From Deinococcus actinosclerus (lineage in GTDB: Bacteria; Deinococcota; Deinococci; Deinococcales; Deinococcaceae), in assembly GCF_001507665.1 (NCBI RefSeq), contig NZ_CP013910.1, forward strand, positions 929,501 to 993,500: 64,000 nucleotides of DNA, in the 5' to 3' direction. Position 1 is the stretch's first letter. Every line of letters starts with the position of its first letter. Under the pieces are notes generated by a model. It did no database searches. It saw only the letters and a program-made list of their open reading frames with translations, and was not told where the DNA came from. Made by a program: the position numbers and the translations under genes. Positions 38,076 through 49,410 of this stretch are shown in pieces.

Positions 38076-40208
38076 ATGTCTGCTGCCCCAACCGAGGCGT
38101 TCCGCGTGACCGGCGGCGTGAATAAAGTGCGGTTCCGTTCCGATTCCGGCTTCACGGTCATGACCGCCCGCATCCGCAACGCGGAGGGGGAGGACCCCGA
38201 CGCGACCGTCATCGGCGTGATGCCGCCCCTGGAGGCCGGGGACACCTTCAGCGCCGACGTGCTCATGGAGGAGCACCGCGAGTACGGCTACCAGTACCGC
38301 GTGCTGAACCTCGTGCTGGAGGCGCAGCCCGCCGACCTGTCCGAGGCGGGGATCGCCGCGTACCTGGAGGCGCGGGTGGGCGGCGTGGGCAAGGTCCTGG
38401 CCGGGCGGATCGCGGGAACGTTCGGTGCGGCGACCTTCGACATCCTGGAGAGCGACCCCGACCGGCTGCTGCAGGTGCCGGGCGTGACGGCCAGCACGCT
38501 GCACAAGATGACCCAGAGCTGGTCGCAGCAGGGCCTGGAACGCCGCCTGCTGGCGGGCCTCCAGGGCCTGGGCCTGAGCATCGCGCAGGCACAGCGGGCC
38601 GTGAAACACTTCGGTGAGGCCGCGCTGGAACGCCTGAGCGCCGACCTGTTCACCCTGACGGAGGTCGAGGGGATCGGCTTCCTGACCGCGGACAAGCTGT
38701 GGCAGGCGCAGGGCGGCGCCCTGGACGACCCGCGCCGCCTGACCGCCGCCGCCGTGTATGCCCTGCAGCAGGCGGCGCAGCAGGGCGGGCACTCGTACCT
38801 GCCGCGCGCCCGCGCGGAGAAGGGCGTGGTGCACTACACCCGCGTGACGCCCGCCCAGGCCCGGCTGGGGGTCGAGACGGCGGTGGAACTGGGCCGCCTC
38901 GCGGACGACACGCCCCCGCTGCTGGACACCGAGGACGCGCTGCACGACCCCAGCCGCATCTACCTGCCGCCCACCCTGCGCGCCGAGAAGAAACTCGCCA
39001 GCCTGATCCGCACGCTGATCGCCACGCCCCCCGCCGGGGACGAGTGGACCGTCCCCAGGGGCGCGGCGAAGGGCCTGTCGGCCGAGCAGGCGGGTGTGCT
39101 GGACCTGCTTGGGGAGCACCGGCTGGTGGTCCTGACCGGCGGGCCCGGCACCGGCAAGAGCACCACCACCCGCGCCGTCGCGGACCTTGCCGAGCAGCTG
39201 GGCCTGGAGGTCGGCCTGTGCGCCCCGACCGGCAAGGCCGCGCGCCGCCTGGGCGAGGTGACGGGCCGCGCGGCGAGCACCATTCACCGCCTGCTGGGGT
39301 ACGGCCCGGCGGGCTTCCGGCACAACCACCTCGAACCCGCCCCGTACGACCTGCTGATCGTGGACGAGGTCAGCATGTGCGGCGACGGCCTGATGCTCTC
39401 GCTGCTCGCGGCGGTCGCGCCCGGCGCGCGCGTGCTGCTGGTCGGCGACACCGATCAGCTTCCCCCGGTGGACGCCGGGCTGCCCCTGCACGCCCTGACC
39501 CAGACGGCGCCCACCGTCCGCCTGACCCAGGTGTACCGGCAGGCGGCCGAGAACCCCATCATCCGCGCCGCGCACGGCCTGCTGCACGGGCAGGCGCCGC
39601 AGTGGGGCGACCCCCGATTGAACCTCGTGGAGACCGAACCGGACGTGGGCGCGCGGCGCGTGGCGCTGCTCGTGCGCGACATGGGCGGCCCCACGCAGGT
39701 GCAGGTGCTGACCCCCATGCGCAAGGGACCGCTGGGCGTGGAGATGCTCAACCACCACCTCCAGAGCCTCTTCAACCCCGGCGAGGGCGGCGTCCGCATC
39801 GGCGACTCGCACGCGCGGCCCGGCGATATCGTCGTGCAGACGAAGAACGACTACACCAACGAGGTCTTCAACGGCACGGTCGGCACCGTCCTGAAGGCCG
39901 ACGGCTCACGCCTGACCGTGGATTTCGACGGGAACGTCGTGGAACTGGCCGGGGCGGAACTGTTTAACCTGCAACTCGGCTACGCCCTGACCGTGCACCG
40001 CGCGCAGGGCAGCGAGTGGGGCACCGTGCTCGGCGTGCTGCACGAGGCGCACATGCCGATGCTCAGCCGCAACCTCGTGTACACCGCCCTGACCCGCGCC
40101 CGCGACCGCTTCTACGCCGTGGGGTCCGCGACCGCGTGGCAGCGCGCCGCCGGGCGACAGCGCGAGGAACGCTGCACGGCCCTGCTCGAACGCATCCGGG
40201 GCCGCTGA
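38076..40208 (+). CDS. recD2: RecD2, ATP-dependent 5'-3' DNA helicase
   Basis: SF1B helicase working without RecBC, implicated in oxidative damage and repair in Deinococcus. 710 aa, close to the D. radiodurans protein (about 715 as I recall). N-terminal OB-like domain (1-75, FRVTGGVNKVRFRSDSGFTV), helix-hairpin-helix region (about 90-220, including EVEGIGFLTADKLW). Helicase motifs: Walker A LTGGPGTGKSTTTRAVADL (about 352-370), CAPTGKAARRLGEVTG (Ia), LLIVDEVSMCGDGLMLSL (II, about 425), VGDTDQLPPVDAGLPL (III), VLTPMRKGPLGV (IV/V region) and YALTVHRAQGSEW with RNLVYTALTRARDRFY (V-VI, about 632 and 665). ATG 38076 is supported by the -10 box; the longer in-frame start at 38022 is not. Confidence 0.97.
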   Translation: MSAAPTEAFRVTGGVNKVRFRSDSGFTVMTARIRNAEGEDPDATVIGVMPPLEAGDTFSADVLMEEHREYGYQYRVLNLVLEAQPADLSEAGIAAYLEARVGGVGKVLAGRIAGTFGAATFDILESDPDRLLQVPGVTASTLHKMTQSWSQQGLERRLLAGLQGLGLSIAQAQRAVKHFGEAALERLSADLFTLTEVEGIGFLTADKLWQAQGGALDDPRRLTAAAVYALQQAAQQGGHSYLPRARAEKGVVHYTRVTPAQARLGVETAVELGRLADDTPPLLDTEDALHDPSRIYLPPTLRAEKKLASLIRTLIATPPAGDEWTVPRGAAKGLSAEQAGVLDLLGEHRLVVLTGGPGTGKSTTTRAVADLAEQLGLEVGLCAPTGKAARRLGEVTGRAASTIHRLLGYGPAGFRHNHLEPAPYDLLIVDEVSMCGDGLMLSLLAAVAPGARVLLVGDTDQLPPVDAGLPLHALTQTAPTVRLTQVYRQAAENPIIRAAHGLLHGQAPQWGDPRLNLVETEPDVGARRVALLVRDMGGPTQVQVLTPMRKGPLGVEMLNHHLQSLFNPGEGGVRIGDSHARPGDIVVQTKNDYTNEVFNGTVGTVLKADGSRLTVDFDGNVVELAGAELFNLQLGYALTVHRAQGSEWGTVLGVLHEAHMPMLSRNLVYTALTRARDRFYAVGSATAWQRAAGRQREERCTALLERIRGR

Positions 40209-40270
40209 GTCCGCCCGGCACCCCGACACGGGGGTGAGATTTTTCGCATTGAGGCGTTCATACTGACCTC

Positions 40271-42271
40271 ATGCGCACCACCGAACGCACGCAGGGTGCC
40301 ACCCTGATCGTCTCTCTGCTGCTGGTCATGCTGCTGCTGGCCGTGATCATGAGCGTCACCGCCCAGGTCACGCTGTCCGCGCGGCGCTCCAGCACCGATC
40401 AGGAAAGTATCCTGCGCGCCCAGCTGGCCGCCGAATCCGGCACGGCCCTCGTGCAGGCCCGGCTGCGGGTCATGAGTACCCTGCTGCGCAGCGCGCAGTT
40501 CAAACCCGCCGACACCCCCGTGATCATGGACGACCTCGCGGCCCTGTGCGGGCTGAGCAGCCTGCCCAGCGTCCCGGTCGGGTCGGACGTCTGCGACCTC
40601 AGCAGCCGCCCCCAGGGCCTGCGCGACGCCGGCGACGCCCGCGTGCGCCTGCTGGTGCGCGCCGTGAGCGCCAGTGCCTTCGCGGCGGCCGGCCTGGACG
40701 GGGCGACCGACGCCAAACGCGCCGCGTACTGGAGTGACCTGTTCAGCGGCCCGGACGGCACCACCCTGACGGGCGCGCCCACCAGCGCCACGTACGCGGT
40801 CACCTACGGGCTGCGCCCCACCCGGCTGACCCGCAGCGGCGTCAGCGAGTACCGCCTGTTCTTCACGATGCCCGACGCCCAGGTCACCGGCGCCGCCGCC
40901 AGCGCCACGCGGCAGGTGCGCCTGCGGGCCGAGCAGACGGGACTGAACCTCGTGATCCAGCGGCCCTCGCTGGCCCCCAACGCCCTGTTCACCAACCACC
41001 ACTTCGCCTCGCCGGAGGCGGAGGCCGCCGGCGACCGCATCACCTTCACCAGCCGCACCATGTTCAGCGGCCCCGTCCACACCAACGGGCAGTTCCGCTT
41101 CATGGGTCGGCCCTGGTTCGGCGGGGCCGTCACCAGTGCCGGGTGCCGCGCCGGGCAGATCCAGACGGCGCCTCTCCCCACGGGCGACTCCTGCGCCAGC
41201 GAACCCGAACCCGGCGCGTACTTCGATTCGACCTTCCAGACCCAGGCGAACATGACGCCGAGTCCCGACGCCCCGACCTTCTGCTACGCGGGCAATCCCG
41301 CCTGCGCCGCGAACCCGGACGTCGCCCCCAGTTTCCCGCAGGGCGTCACCTGGAACGCGCCCTTCGTGCAGCTGCCCGTCAACGGGAACGACCAGGCGGC
41401 CGCCGCCCAGAGCGGGGGCCTGCTGATCAGCGGCACCGTCAGCAACCTGCAGCTGTACCGCGCGGCGGTCGGGGGGCAGGACAGCCAGCGCATCACGTAC
41501 ACGGTGGGCGGCGTGACCGTGAACCTCGCGGTGGGCGCCAACGGCAAGCTGCGCATCCTGGACGGCAGCGGCAACTGGGTGTCGGCCACGCGCGCCGCAG
41601 ACGGCAGCGTCGCGCCGGGCAGCCCCCAGGCCGATTTCAACGGCGTGGTGTACGTGAACGGCGAGGTGGCCGACCTGAACGCCGGTCCGGATCCCATCAG
41701 CGCGGCGGTCGCGCCCTTCAGTGGCCTGACCGTGGCCGCCAGCGGCACCATCAACATCACCAGTGACCTCACGTACGCCGATCCGCCCTGCAGCGGGCAG
41801 CACACCCGCAACCCCGACGGCAGCGTCACGCCGGCCACCTGCGCCAACCTGGGCGCGCGGAACATTCTGGGGATCTACTCCAGCGGCGGCAACGTGAACC
41901 TCGTCAGTCCCCAGAGCGGCCAGCCCACCCGCCTGGGCAACGACCCCAGGATTCACGCGGTCCTGATGGCCGGACAGGGCGCCGTGCAGGTGCAGGGCTA
42001 CAACACCGGCAGCCCCCTGGGCAACGTGAACCTGATCGGCGGGGTCATCGAGAACTACTACGGCGCGTTCGGCACCACCAGCGGCAACGTCCAGCAGACC
42101 GGGTACGGCCGCAACTTCGTGTTCGACCCGCGCACCCTCTCCGGGGTGGAACCCCCCTTCTTCCCGACCTCGCGCACCTGGACGATGGCGCTGGTCACCA
42201 CGCCCACCGGCACCACCCAGCCGCTCGACCCGGTGCAGCTGCGCGGCGACACCGTCTCGGAGGCCCCGTGA
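40271..42271 (+). CDS. PilX-type N-terminal pilus assembly protein (type IV pilus minor component)
   Basis: 666-aa protein with an N-terminal prepilin-like segment: a short leader (MRTTERTQG) and a hydrophobic stretch ATLIVSLLLVMLLLAVIMSV (about 10-29), as in PilX proteins that lack the canonical Phe+1. The remaining 630 residues are a large beta-rich, Ser/Thr/Gly-rich domain resembling DUF4900 architectures, including long segments of Ala/Gly/Pro. First gene of a minor pilin operon and unusually long for PilX, so it may be a tip adhesin or assembly initiator. The next gene starts inside its stop (GTGA). Confidence 0.8.
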   Translation: MRTTERTQGATLIVSLLLVMLLLAVIMSVTAQVTLSARRSSTDQESILRAQLAAESGTALVQARLRVMSTLLRSAQFKPADTPVIMDDLAALCGLSSLPSVPVGSDVCDLSSRPQGLRDAGDARVRLLVRAVSASAFAAAGLDGATDAKRAAYWSDLFSGPDGTTLTGAPTSATYAVTYGLRPTRLTRSGVSEYRLFFTMPDAQVTGAAASATRQVRLRAEQTGLNLVIQRPSLAPNALFTNHHFASPEAEAAGDRITFTSRTMFSGPVHTNGQFRFMGRPWFGGAVTSAGCRAGQIQTAPLPTGDSCASEPEPGAYFDSTFQTQANMTPSPDAPTFCYAGNPACAANPDVAPSFPQGVTWNAPFVQLPVNGNDQAAAAQSGGLLISGTVSNLQLYRAAVGGQDSQRITYTVGGVTVNLAVGANGKLRILDGSGNWVSATRAADGSVAPGSPQADFNGVVYVNGEVADLNAGPDPISAAVAPFSGLTVAASGTINITSDLTYADPPCSGQHTRNPDGSVTPATCANLGARNILGIYSSGGNVNLVSPQSGQPTRLGNDPRIHAVLMAGQGAVQVQGYNTGSPLGNVNLIGGVIENYYGAFGTTSGNVQQTGYGRNFVFDPRTLSGVEPPFFPTSRTWTMALVTTPTGTTQPLDPVQLRGDTVSEAP

Positions 42272-42711
42272 GGGCCGGGCGCACGCAGGGGTTCACGCTG
42301 CTGGAACTGCTGCTGGTGATCGCCATTCTGGGCGTCATCGCCGGGGTGCTGGGCTGGTCGCTGCTGGGCAGCCTGCGCGCCAGCCAGCTGCGCGACGCCG
42401 CCGCGCAACTGAGCGCCGACCTGCGCGCCGCGCGGAGCACTGCCCTGAAAAGCGGGCAGAACGTGACGGTGACCACCACGCTGAACGCCGGCAGCTACAC
42501 CGTGCAGCGCGGCGCGGACACCCGCACCCTGACCCTGCCCAACAGCGTTCAGGTGAGCGCGCAGACCGCCGCCGCCGTGCAGTACCGCGCGCCGAGTGGC
42601 ACTACCGACGGCGCGGGTGTCATCTGGACGCTGCGGCACCCGGCCAGCGGCCAGCTCACGCAGGTGAAGATCGTGGGATTGACCGGGAAGGTGATCGTCC
42701 GTGCGAACTGA
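42268..42711 (+). CDS. Type IV minor pilin, GspH/FimT-like
   Basis: 147-aa prepilin. The class III signal is GFTLLELLLVIAILGVIAGV (residues 8-27), with cleavage after Gly8 by prepilin peptidase PilD and Glu at +5. The soluble domain (about 35-147) is beta-rich and similar to GspH/FimT minor pilins. GTG 42268 overlaps the preceding stop by 4 bp. Predicted to sit at the pilus tip or prime assembly with the two following genes. Confidence 0.9.
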   Translation: MRAGRTQGFTLLELLLVIAILGVIAGVLGWSLLGSLRASQLRDAAAQLSADLRAARSTALKSGQNVTVTTTLNAGSYTVQRGADTRTLTLPNSVQVSAQTAAAVQYRAPSGTTDGAGVIWTLRHPASGQLTQVKIVGLTGKVIVRAN

Positions 42712-43126
42712 CCTGCCCCGGGGCAGCGCCGGCCTGACCATCGTGGAAGTGCTGGTGGGCATCCTGCTGCTGAGCATCATCGCGCTCGTCGTCCTGGCGC
42801 CCCTGACCAGCTTTTTCAGGCTGACCACCCGCAGCGCCCAGCAGGTCAGCGCCACCCAGCAGGCCCAGCAGGTGCTCGAAGGCATCCGCAGCGACTGGCT
42901 GACGCCCGGCCTGTACGACCAGCGCTGCGCGACCATCCCGCTGCCGCCCGGCACCAGCGTCACGCTCTCCAGTCTGACCCTGGACGGCGCCGTGACCGGC
43001 AGCGCCGGCCTGAACGCCAGCTGCACCGGAAACGCGCCGGATCTCAGTCCCGTGCGGCGCGTGAGCGTGCAGGTCACGGTCAACGGCACCCAGAGCGTCC
43101 TGAACGCCGACGTGGCCCGCCCATGA
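42701..43126 (+). CDS. Type IV minor pilin, PilV-like
   Basis: 141-aa prepilin with GLTIVEVLVGILLLSIIALV (about 11-30), conserved Glu at +5. C-terminal domain contains two Cys (CATIP about 76, ASCTGNAP about 107) that may form a disulfide. GTG 42701 overlaps the previous gene by 11 bp. PilV-like proteins assist pilus assembly and adhesion in other bacteria. Confidence 0.88.
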   Translation: MRTDLPRGSAGLTIVEVLVGILLLSIIALVVLAPLTSFFRLTTRSAQQVSATQQAQQVLEGIRSDWLTPGLYDQRCATIPLPPGTSVTLSSLTLDGAVTGSAGLNASCTGNAPDLSPVRRVSVQVTVNGTQSVLNADVARP

Positions 43127-43926
43127 CCGGCGCGCAGCGGGGCCTGACCCTGATCGAACTGCTCGTCGCCCTGGCCCTGGCCCTGATCGCGCTGTTCGCG
43201 GCGAGCACCCTGCTGATCAGCAGCACGCGGAGCGCCGGCGACCTGCAGGTGCGCAGCGACCTGCTGCTCGAACAGCAGGTGGCGCAGAACTACCTGCTGG
43301 CGAACGTCCGCGAGGCCGCGTTCGTGTATCCCAGCGGCACGCCCATCACGCTGCCCGTGAACTACTCCACCACCCGGCCCGGCGGCGGGACATGGACGGC
43401 TGGCGGCAGCGTGCCGCTGCTGGCGTTCATCCAGGCCCCCGAACGGCCGGTGAGCGGCTGCGCGCTGACGAACGCCGACACCCGCCGCGCCTGCTACACC
43501 TTCCGCGCGTACTACCCGGTGCGCCGCGCCGACTGGGTGGCCGGGGCGCCCGACCCGGCCAACCCGGGGCCAGATGCCGGCAACGACGACCGCTGGGTGC
43601 TCGCCGAGTTCGCGCAGCCCCTGAACGCCACCACGCCGCCCACCGTCTCGGGCGCGCTGAACCTCGCCGCCGCCGGCCTGAGCGGTACGGCCAGCCTGCT
43701 GCTCGACTACGTGCAGCAGGCCGCGCCCGGGCTGCCGCCGCTGCTGAGCGCCGTGACGCCCAGCCCGCAGACGCCCGGCGGGGTGCGCGTCACGCTGAAC
43801 GTCAGCCTGAACCGCAACGTGCGCGGCCGGGACACCACCCAGCCCGCGCGGCCCGGGGCCAGCCCGGCCAGCTGGGTGCAGAGCGTGACCATCGCGCCCC
43901 GCAACGTGGGCACCCTGCCCCCCTAG
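43123..43926 (+). CDS. Type IV minor pilin, PilW-like
   Basis: 267-aa prepilin. The N-terminus GLTLIELLVALALALIALFA (about 7-26) has the required Glu at +5. A long soluble domain (about 35-267) contains two Cys (GCALTNA about 112, RACYTF about 122) and tracts of Pro and Gly near the end. ATG 43123 overlaps the previous stop (ATGA). Operon order pilX-fimT-pilV-pilW matches minor pilin clusters known to nucleate pili in other bacteria. Confidence 0.88.
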   Translation: MTGAQRGLTLIELLVALALALIALFAASTLLISSTRSAGDLQVRSDLLLEQQVAQNYLLANVREAAFVYPSGTPITLPVNYSTTRPGGGTWTAGGSVPLLAFIQAPERPVSGCALTNADTRRACYTFRAYYPVRRADWVAGAPDPANPGPDAGNDDRWVLAEFAQPLNATTPPTVSGALNLAAAGLSGTASLLLDYVQQAAPGLPPLLSAVTPSPQTPGGVRVTLNVSLNRNVRGRDTTQPARPGASPASWVQSVTIAPRNVGTLPP

Positions 43927-43940
43927 CCCGGCGCGCACGG

Positions 43941-43954
43941 ACGCCGCGCGGCGT
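43941..43954. repeat. Palindrome ACGCCGCGCGGCGT at the pyrG promoter
   Basis: A perfect 14-bp palindrome three bases upstream of the -10 box, possibly part of the pil operon terminator or an operator for pyrG. Confidence 0.35.
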
Positions 43955-43956
43955 GC

Positions 43957-43962
43957 TACCAT
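43957..43962 (+). promoter_or_regulatory. -10 box of the pyrG promoter
   Basis: TACCAT; a transcript start near 43968-43970 would give a leader of about 67 nt. No convincing -35. Confidence 0.45.
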
Positions 43963-43964
43963 GA

Positions 43965-43997
<33 letters not shown>

Positions 43998-44035
43998 GTG
44001 GTCTCCCGGTGGGGATCAGGCGCTCGCGGTCAGAC

Positions 44036-45676
<1,641 letters not shown>

Positions 45677-45713
45677 ACGCAGCGTTCAGGCCCAGGCCTT
45701 CAGGCTGAGAGAA

Positions 45714-45745
45714 CGGGCCGCTCCACCCGCGTGGTGGGCGGCCCG
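45714..45745. terminator. Hairpin between pyrG and the P450 gene
   Basis: CGGGCCGC(t)CCACC pairs with GGTGGGCGGCCCG around CGCGT (13 bp, one bulge), serving convergent genes. No U tract. Confidence 0.6.
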
Positions 45746-45776
45746 CTCGCCGGCGTCCGGGTGTCGTCCGCCCGGC

Positions 45777-47000
45777 TCAGGCCCGACGTAACCCCAGCGC
45801 GACGCGCAGGCCGCGCAGCTCGTAGCCCTTCACGACCTCGTTGAAGGTCACGCGCGGCTCGGCCACCAAGCGCAGGTCCTGCCAGATGAGCAGGCGGCGC
45901 AGGAACGTGTCGGTCTCCTTGATCGCCAGGAACGCGCCGGGGCAGCGGTGGTGGCCGTCCCCGAACGCCATCACGGGCGCCTGCACGCCGCGCGGCAGGG
46001 GCCGGGCGGGGCACACGGACCCGGCCTGCTTGCCCGCCACGGCGGGGTCGGTGTTCGCGTCCGCGAGGTTCAGGGCCAGCAGGGTGCCCTGCGGGACCGT
46101 GTGGCCGTCCACGGTCAGGTCGGCCTGCGCGCGGCGGTACAGCGTGCTCACGACGGGTTCCACGCGCAGGATCTCGTGCAGGATGTCCAGGCGTTCCTTT
46201 TCCGTGCCGTGCACGTACGCGGCGCGCAGCTCGGGGGCGCGCAGCAGGTGCCACGTGGCGACCGTGATGAACTCGCGCGTGGTGACCATGCCCGCGGTGC
46301 CGTAGGTCAGGCACTCGGTGAGGATCTCCAGGTCGCTGTACTCGCGGTCCAGCAGGTGGCTGATCAGGTCGTCCTGACGCTGTGTGCGGCGGGCCTGGAT
46401 GGCGGGCTTGACGTCCAGCAGGTAGAAGGCCAGCAGGTGCCGCTGGTCGAGCAGGCTCCGCAGGCGGCCCTTCTCGGGGCTCATGCCGGGCTCGCTGTTG
46501 CCGTCGTGCTCCACGAAGGTCATGACCCGGCGTTCCAGGCCCGGCAGGCGGCTGCTCGTGAGCCCCACCACCTGCGAGGCGACCTGCACGGCCAGCGTGA
46601 GGCTCAGGTCGTCGATGTTCGCCTCGCCGCGCGCCGCGAGCTGCCCGATCAGGCGGTCGGCGAGGGCCGCGATCATGGGCTGGTACGTGGCGACGGCCGC
46701 CGGCGTGAAGTACCGGGCGGTGTCGCGGCGCATCTCGTGGTGTTCCTCGCCCTCGGCGAACAGCACGGGGCGGCGCTTAAGGATGCCGGCCTCGTTCACG
46801 GTCTCGGCATTGAAGCCCGCCTGGGTCACGGCCTCGCTGCGCAGCACGTCCCGCGCCGCCTGGAAGGACCGGACCTGCACGACGCCACGCGCATCGGCCC
46901 GGGGGGCCGCGCCGGGCCGCGCGGTGTCGCGGCGCGTGAGGCTGTCCCCACCGAAGGGGCAGCGGGCGGGTTCGGGCGGACTGGATTCGTTGATGGTCAT
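45777..47000 (-). CDS. Cytochrome P450
   Basis: Haem-thiolate monooxygenase, 407 aa, soluble. Motifs: I-helix [11 protein letters not shown] (about 240; AGxxTT), K-helix ExxR as [10 protein letters not shown] (about 279), and haem-binding loop [13 protein letters not shown] with the Cys ligand near 353. The sequence resembles bacterial P450s active on lipophilic substrates; substrate and redox partners are unknown and no ferredoxin or reductase gene adjoins it. The ATG at 47000 overlaps the MarR gene stop by 4 bp, so MarR probably controls it. Confidence 0.93.
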   Translation of the reverse strand: MTINESSPPEPARCPFGGDSLTRRDTARPGAAPRADARGVVQVRSFQAARDVLRSEAVTQAGFNAETVNEAGILKRRPVLFAEGEEHHEMRRDTARYFTPAAVATYQPMIAALADRLIGQLAARGEANIDDLSLTLAVQVASQVVGLTSSRLPGLERRVMTFVEHDGNSEPGMSPEKGRLRSLLDQRHLLAFYLLDVKPAIQARRTQRQDDLISHLLDREYSDLEILTECLTYGTAGMVTTREFITVATWHLLRAPELRAAYVHGTEKERLDILHEILRVEPVVSTLYRRAQADLTVDGHTVPQGTLLALNLADANTDPAVAGKQAGSVCPARPLPRGVQAPVMAFGDGHHRCPGAFLAIKETDTFLRRLLIWQDLRLVAEPRVTFNEVVKGYELRGLRVALGLRRA

Positions 47001-47458
47001 GGGGTGGCCTCCGGGAGGGGGGTGGCACTCAGGGTTTCCAGGCCCGCCGTGACGGCGTCCAGCTGTGAACCCAGGCGGGTCAGGGCGGGCTGCGTGGCGT
47101 GCTGGAGGGTCTGCATGGCGGCCCCCCACAGCTGCGCCCCGGCGGGCGTGACGTGCAGGGCGCGGCGCCGGGCGTCCGTGGGGTGCGGGGCGTGCGCGAC
47201 GGCCCCGGCGCCCTGCAGGTGCCGCAGGGCGCGGGCGACCTCGTAGCGGGGCAGGTCGAGCGTGCGGGCGAGGTCGCTGGGGGTGTGCGGCCCGGCCTGC
47301 ACGTGGCTGAGGATGAGAAAGGCGCGCAGGTCGAGGTCGTGTTCGCGCGCCAGGGCGGCCTGCACCTGACCGCTGAGGCCCTGCCACGCCGTCCAGTACG
47401 CGGCCAGGAACCGCAGCGGCTGCCGCGTGAGATCCGGGCTGTGTGGGTCGGGTGACAT
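46997..47458 (-). CDS. MarR-family regulator
   Basis: 153-aa winged-helix repressor. [20 protein letters not shown] forms the dimer helices (about 16-35), then the [23 protein letters not shown] (about 61-80) and a wing with [20 protein letters not shown] (about 93-112). ATG 47458. The stop overlaps the P450 start (ATGA), forming an operon. A TTGCA-N3-TGCAA inverted repeat immediately upstream of its start is a likely autoregulatory site. Confidence 0.88.
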   Translation of the reverse strand: MSPDPHSPDLTRQPLRFLAAYWTAWQGLSGQVQAALAREHDLDLRAFLILSHVQAGPHTPSDLARTLDLPRYEVARALRHLQGAGAVAHAPHPTDARRRALHVTPAGAQLWGAAMQTLQHATQPALTRLGSQLDAVTAGLETLSATPLPEATP

Positions 47459-47460
47459 GA

Positions 47461-47473
47461 TTGCATTCTGCAA
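47461..47473 (-). promoter_or_regulatory. Inverted repeat TTGCATTCTGCAA, candidate MarR operator
   Basis: A 5-3-5 palindrome (TTGCA-TTC-TGCAA), two bases upstream of the marR start codon and overlapping a CAGAAT -10-like box on the minus strand. Binding here would block the marR-P450 promoter. Confidence 0.55.
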
Positions 47474-47550
47474 CAATCTGGATGAGAGTGGGTTGTAGGG
47501 AGTGGGAAGTGGGGGGGGCTTGACGTGGGCAGACGGGTCGCTCACACGCT

Positions 47551-47564
47551 GTCGACCATCAACC
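47551..47564. repeat. Heptad repeat pair GTTGATG/GTCGAC-like
   Basis: On the minus strand GGTTGATGGTCGAC reads as degenerate heptads similar to those at 19125-19182. Confidence 0.35.
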
Positions 47565-47598
47565 AAAAAGAAGGGGGTGGACGCCGCCACGTCCACCC
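47565..47598 (-). terminator. Terminator after purH
   Basis: On the minus strand GGGTGGACG pairs with CGTCCACCC around TGGCGG (9 bp), followed by CCTTCTTTTT. Confidence 0.85.
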
Positions 47599-47618
47599 GG
47601 GGGTTCAGGGTTGAAAGG

Positions 47619-49202
<1,584 letters not shown>

Positions 49203-49410
49203 TGTGACCTCCGAGGACCCCGCCACGGGGGCGGGGATCGACCCAGGCGCGCGATCAGGAAAAAGTCCGTGTCGGGGGCTTCCCCGTGGTGTCCCCACGT
49301 TCAGCGCCAGTCGCCCCCCGGCCCGAGCGGCAGTGTACCGCCCAAGTCGCCGGCGCGCGCCTGAGCTGTCCGGCACTGTGGGCGGCCTTCACCCTTCGGG
49401 GGAGAGGGGG

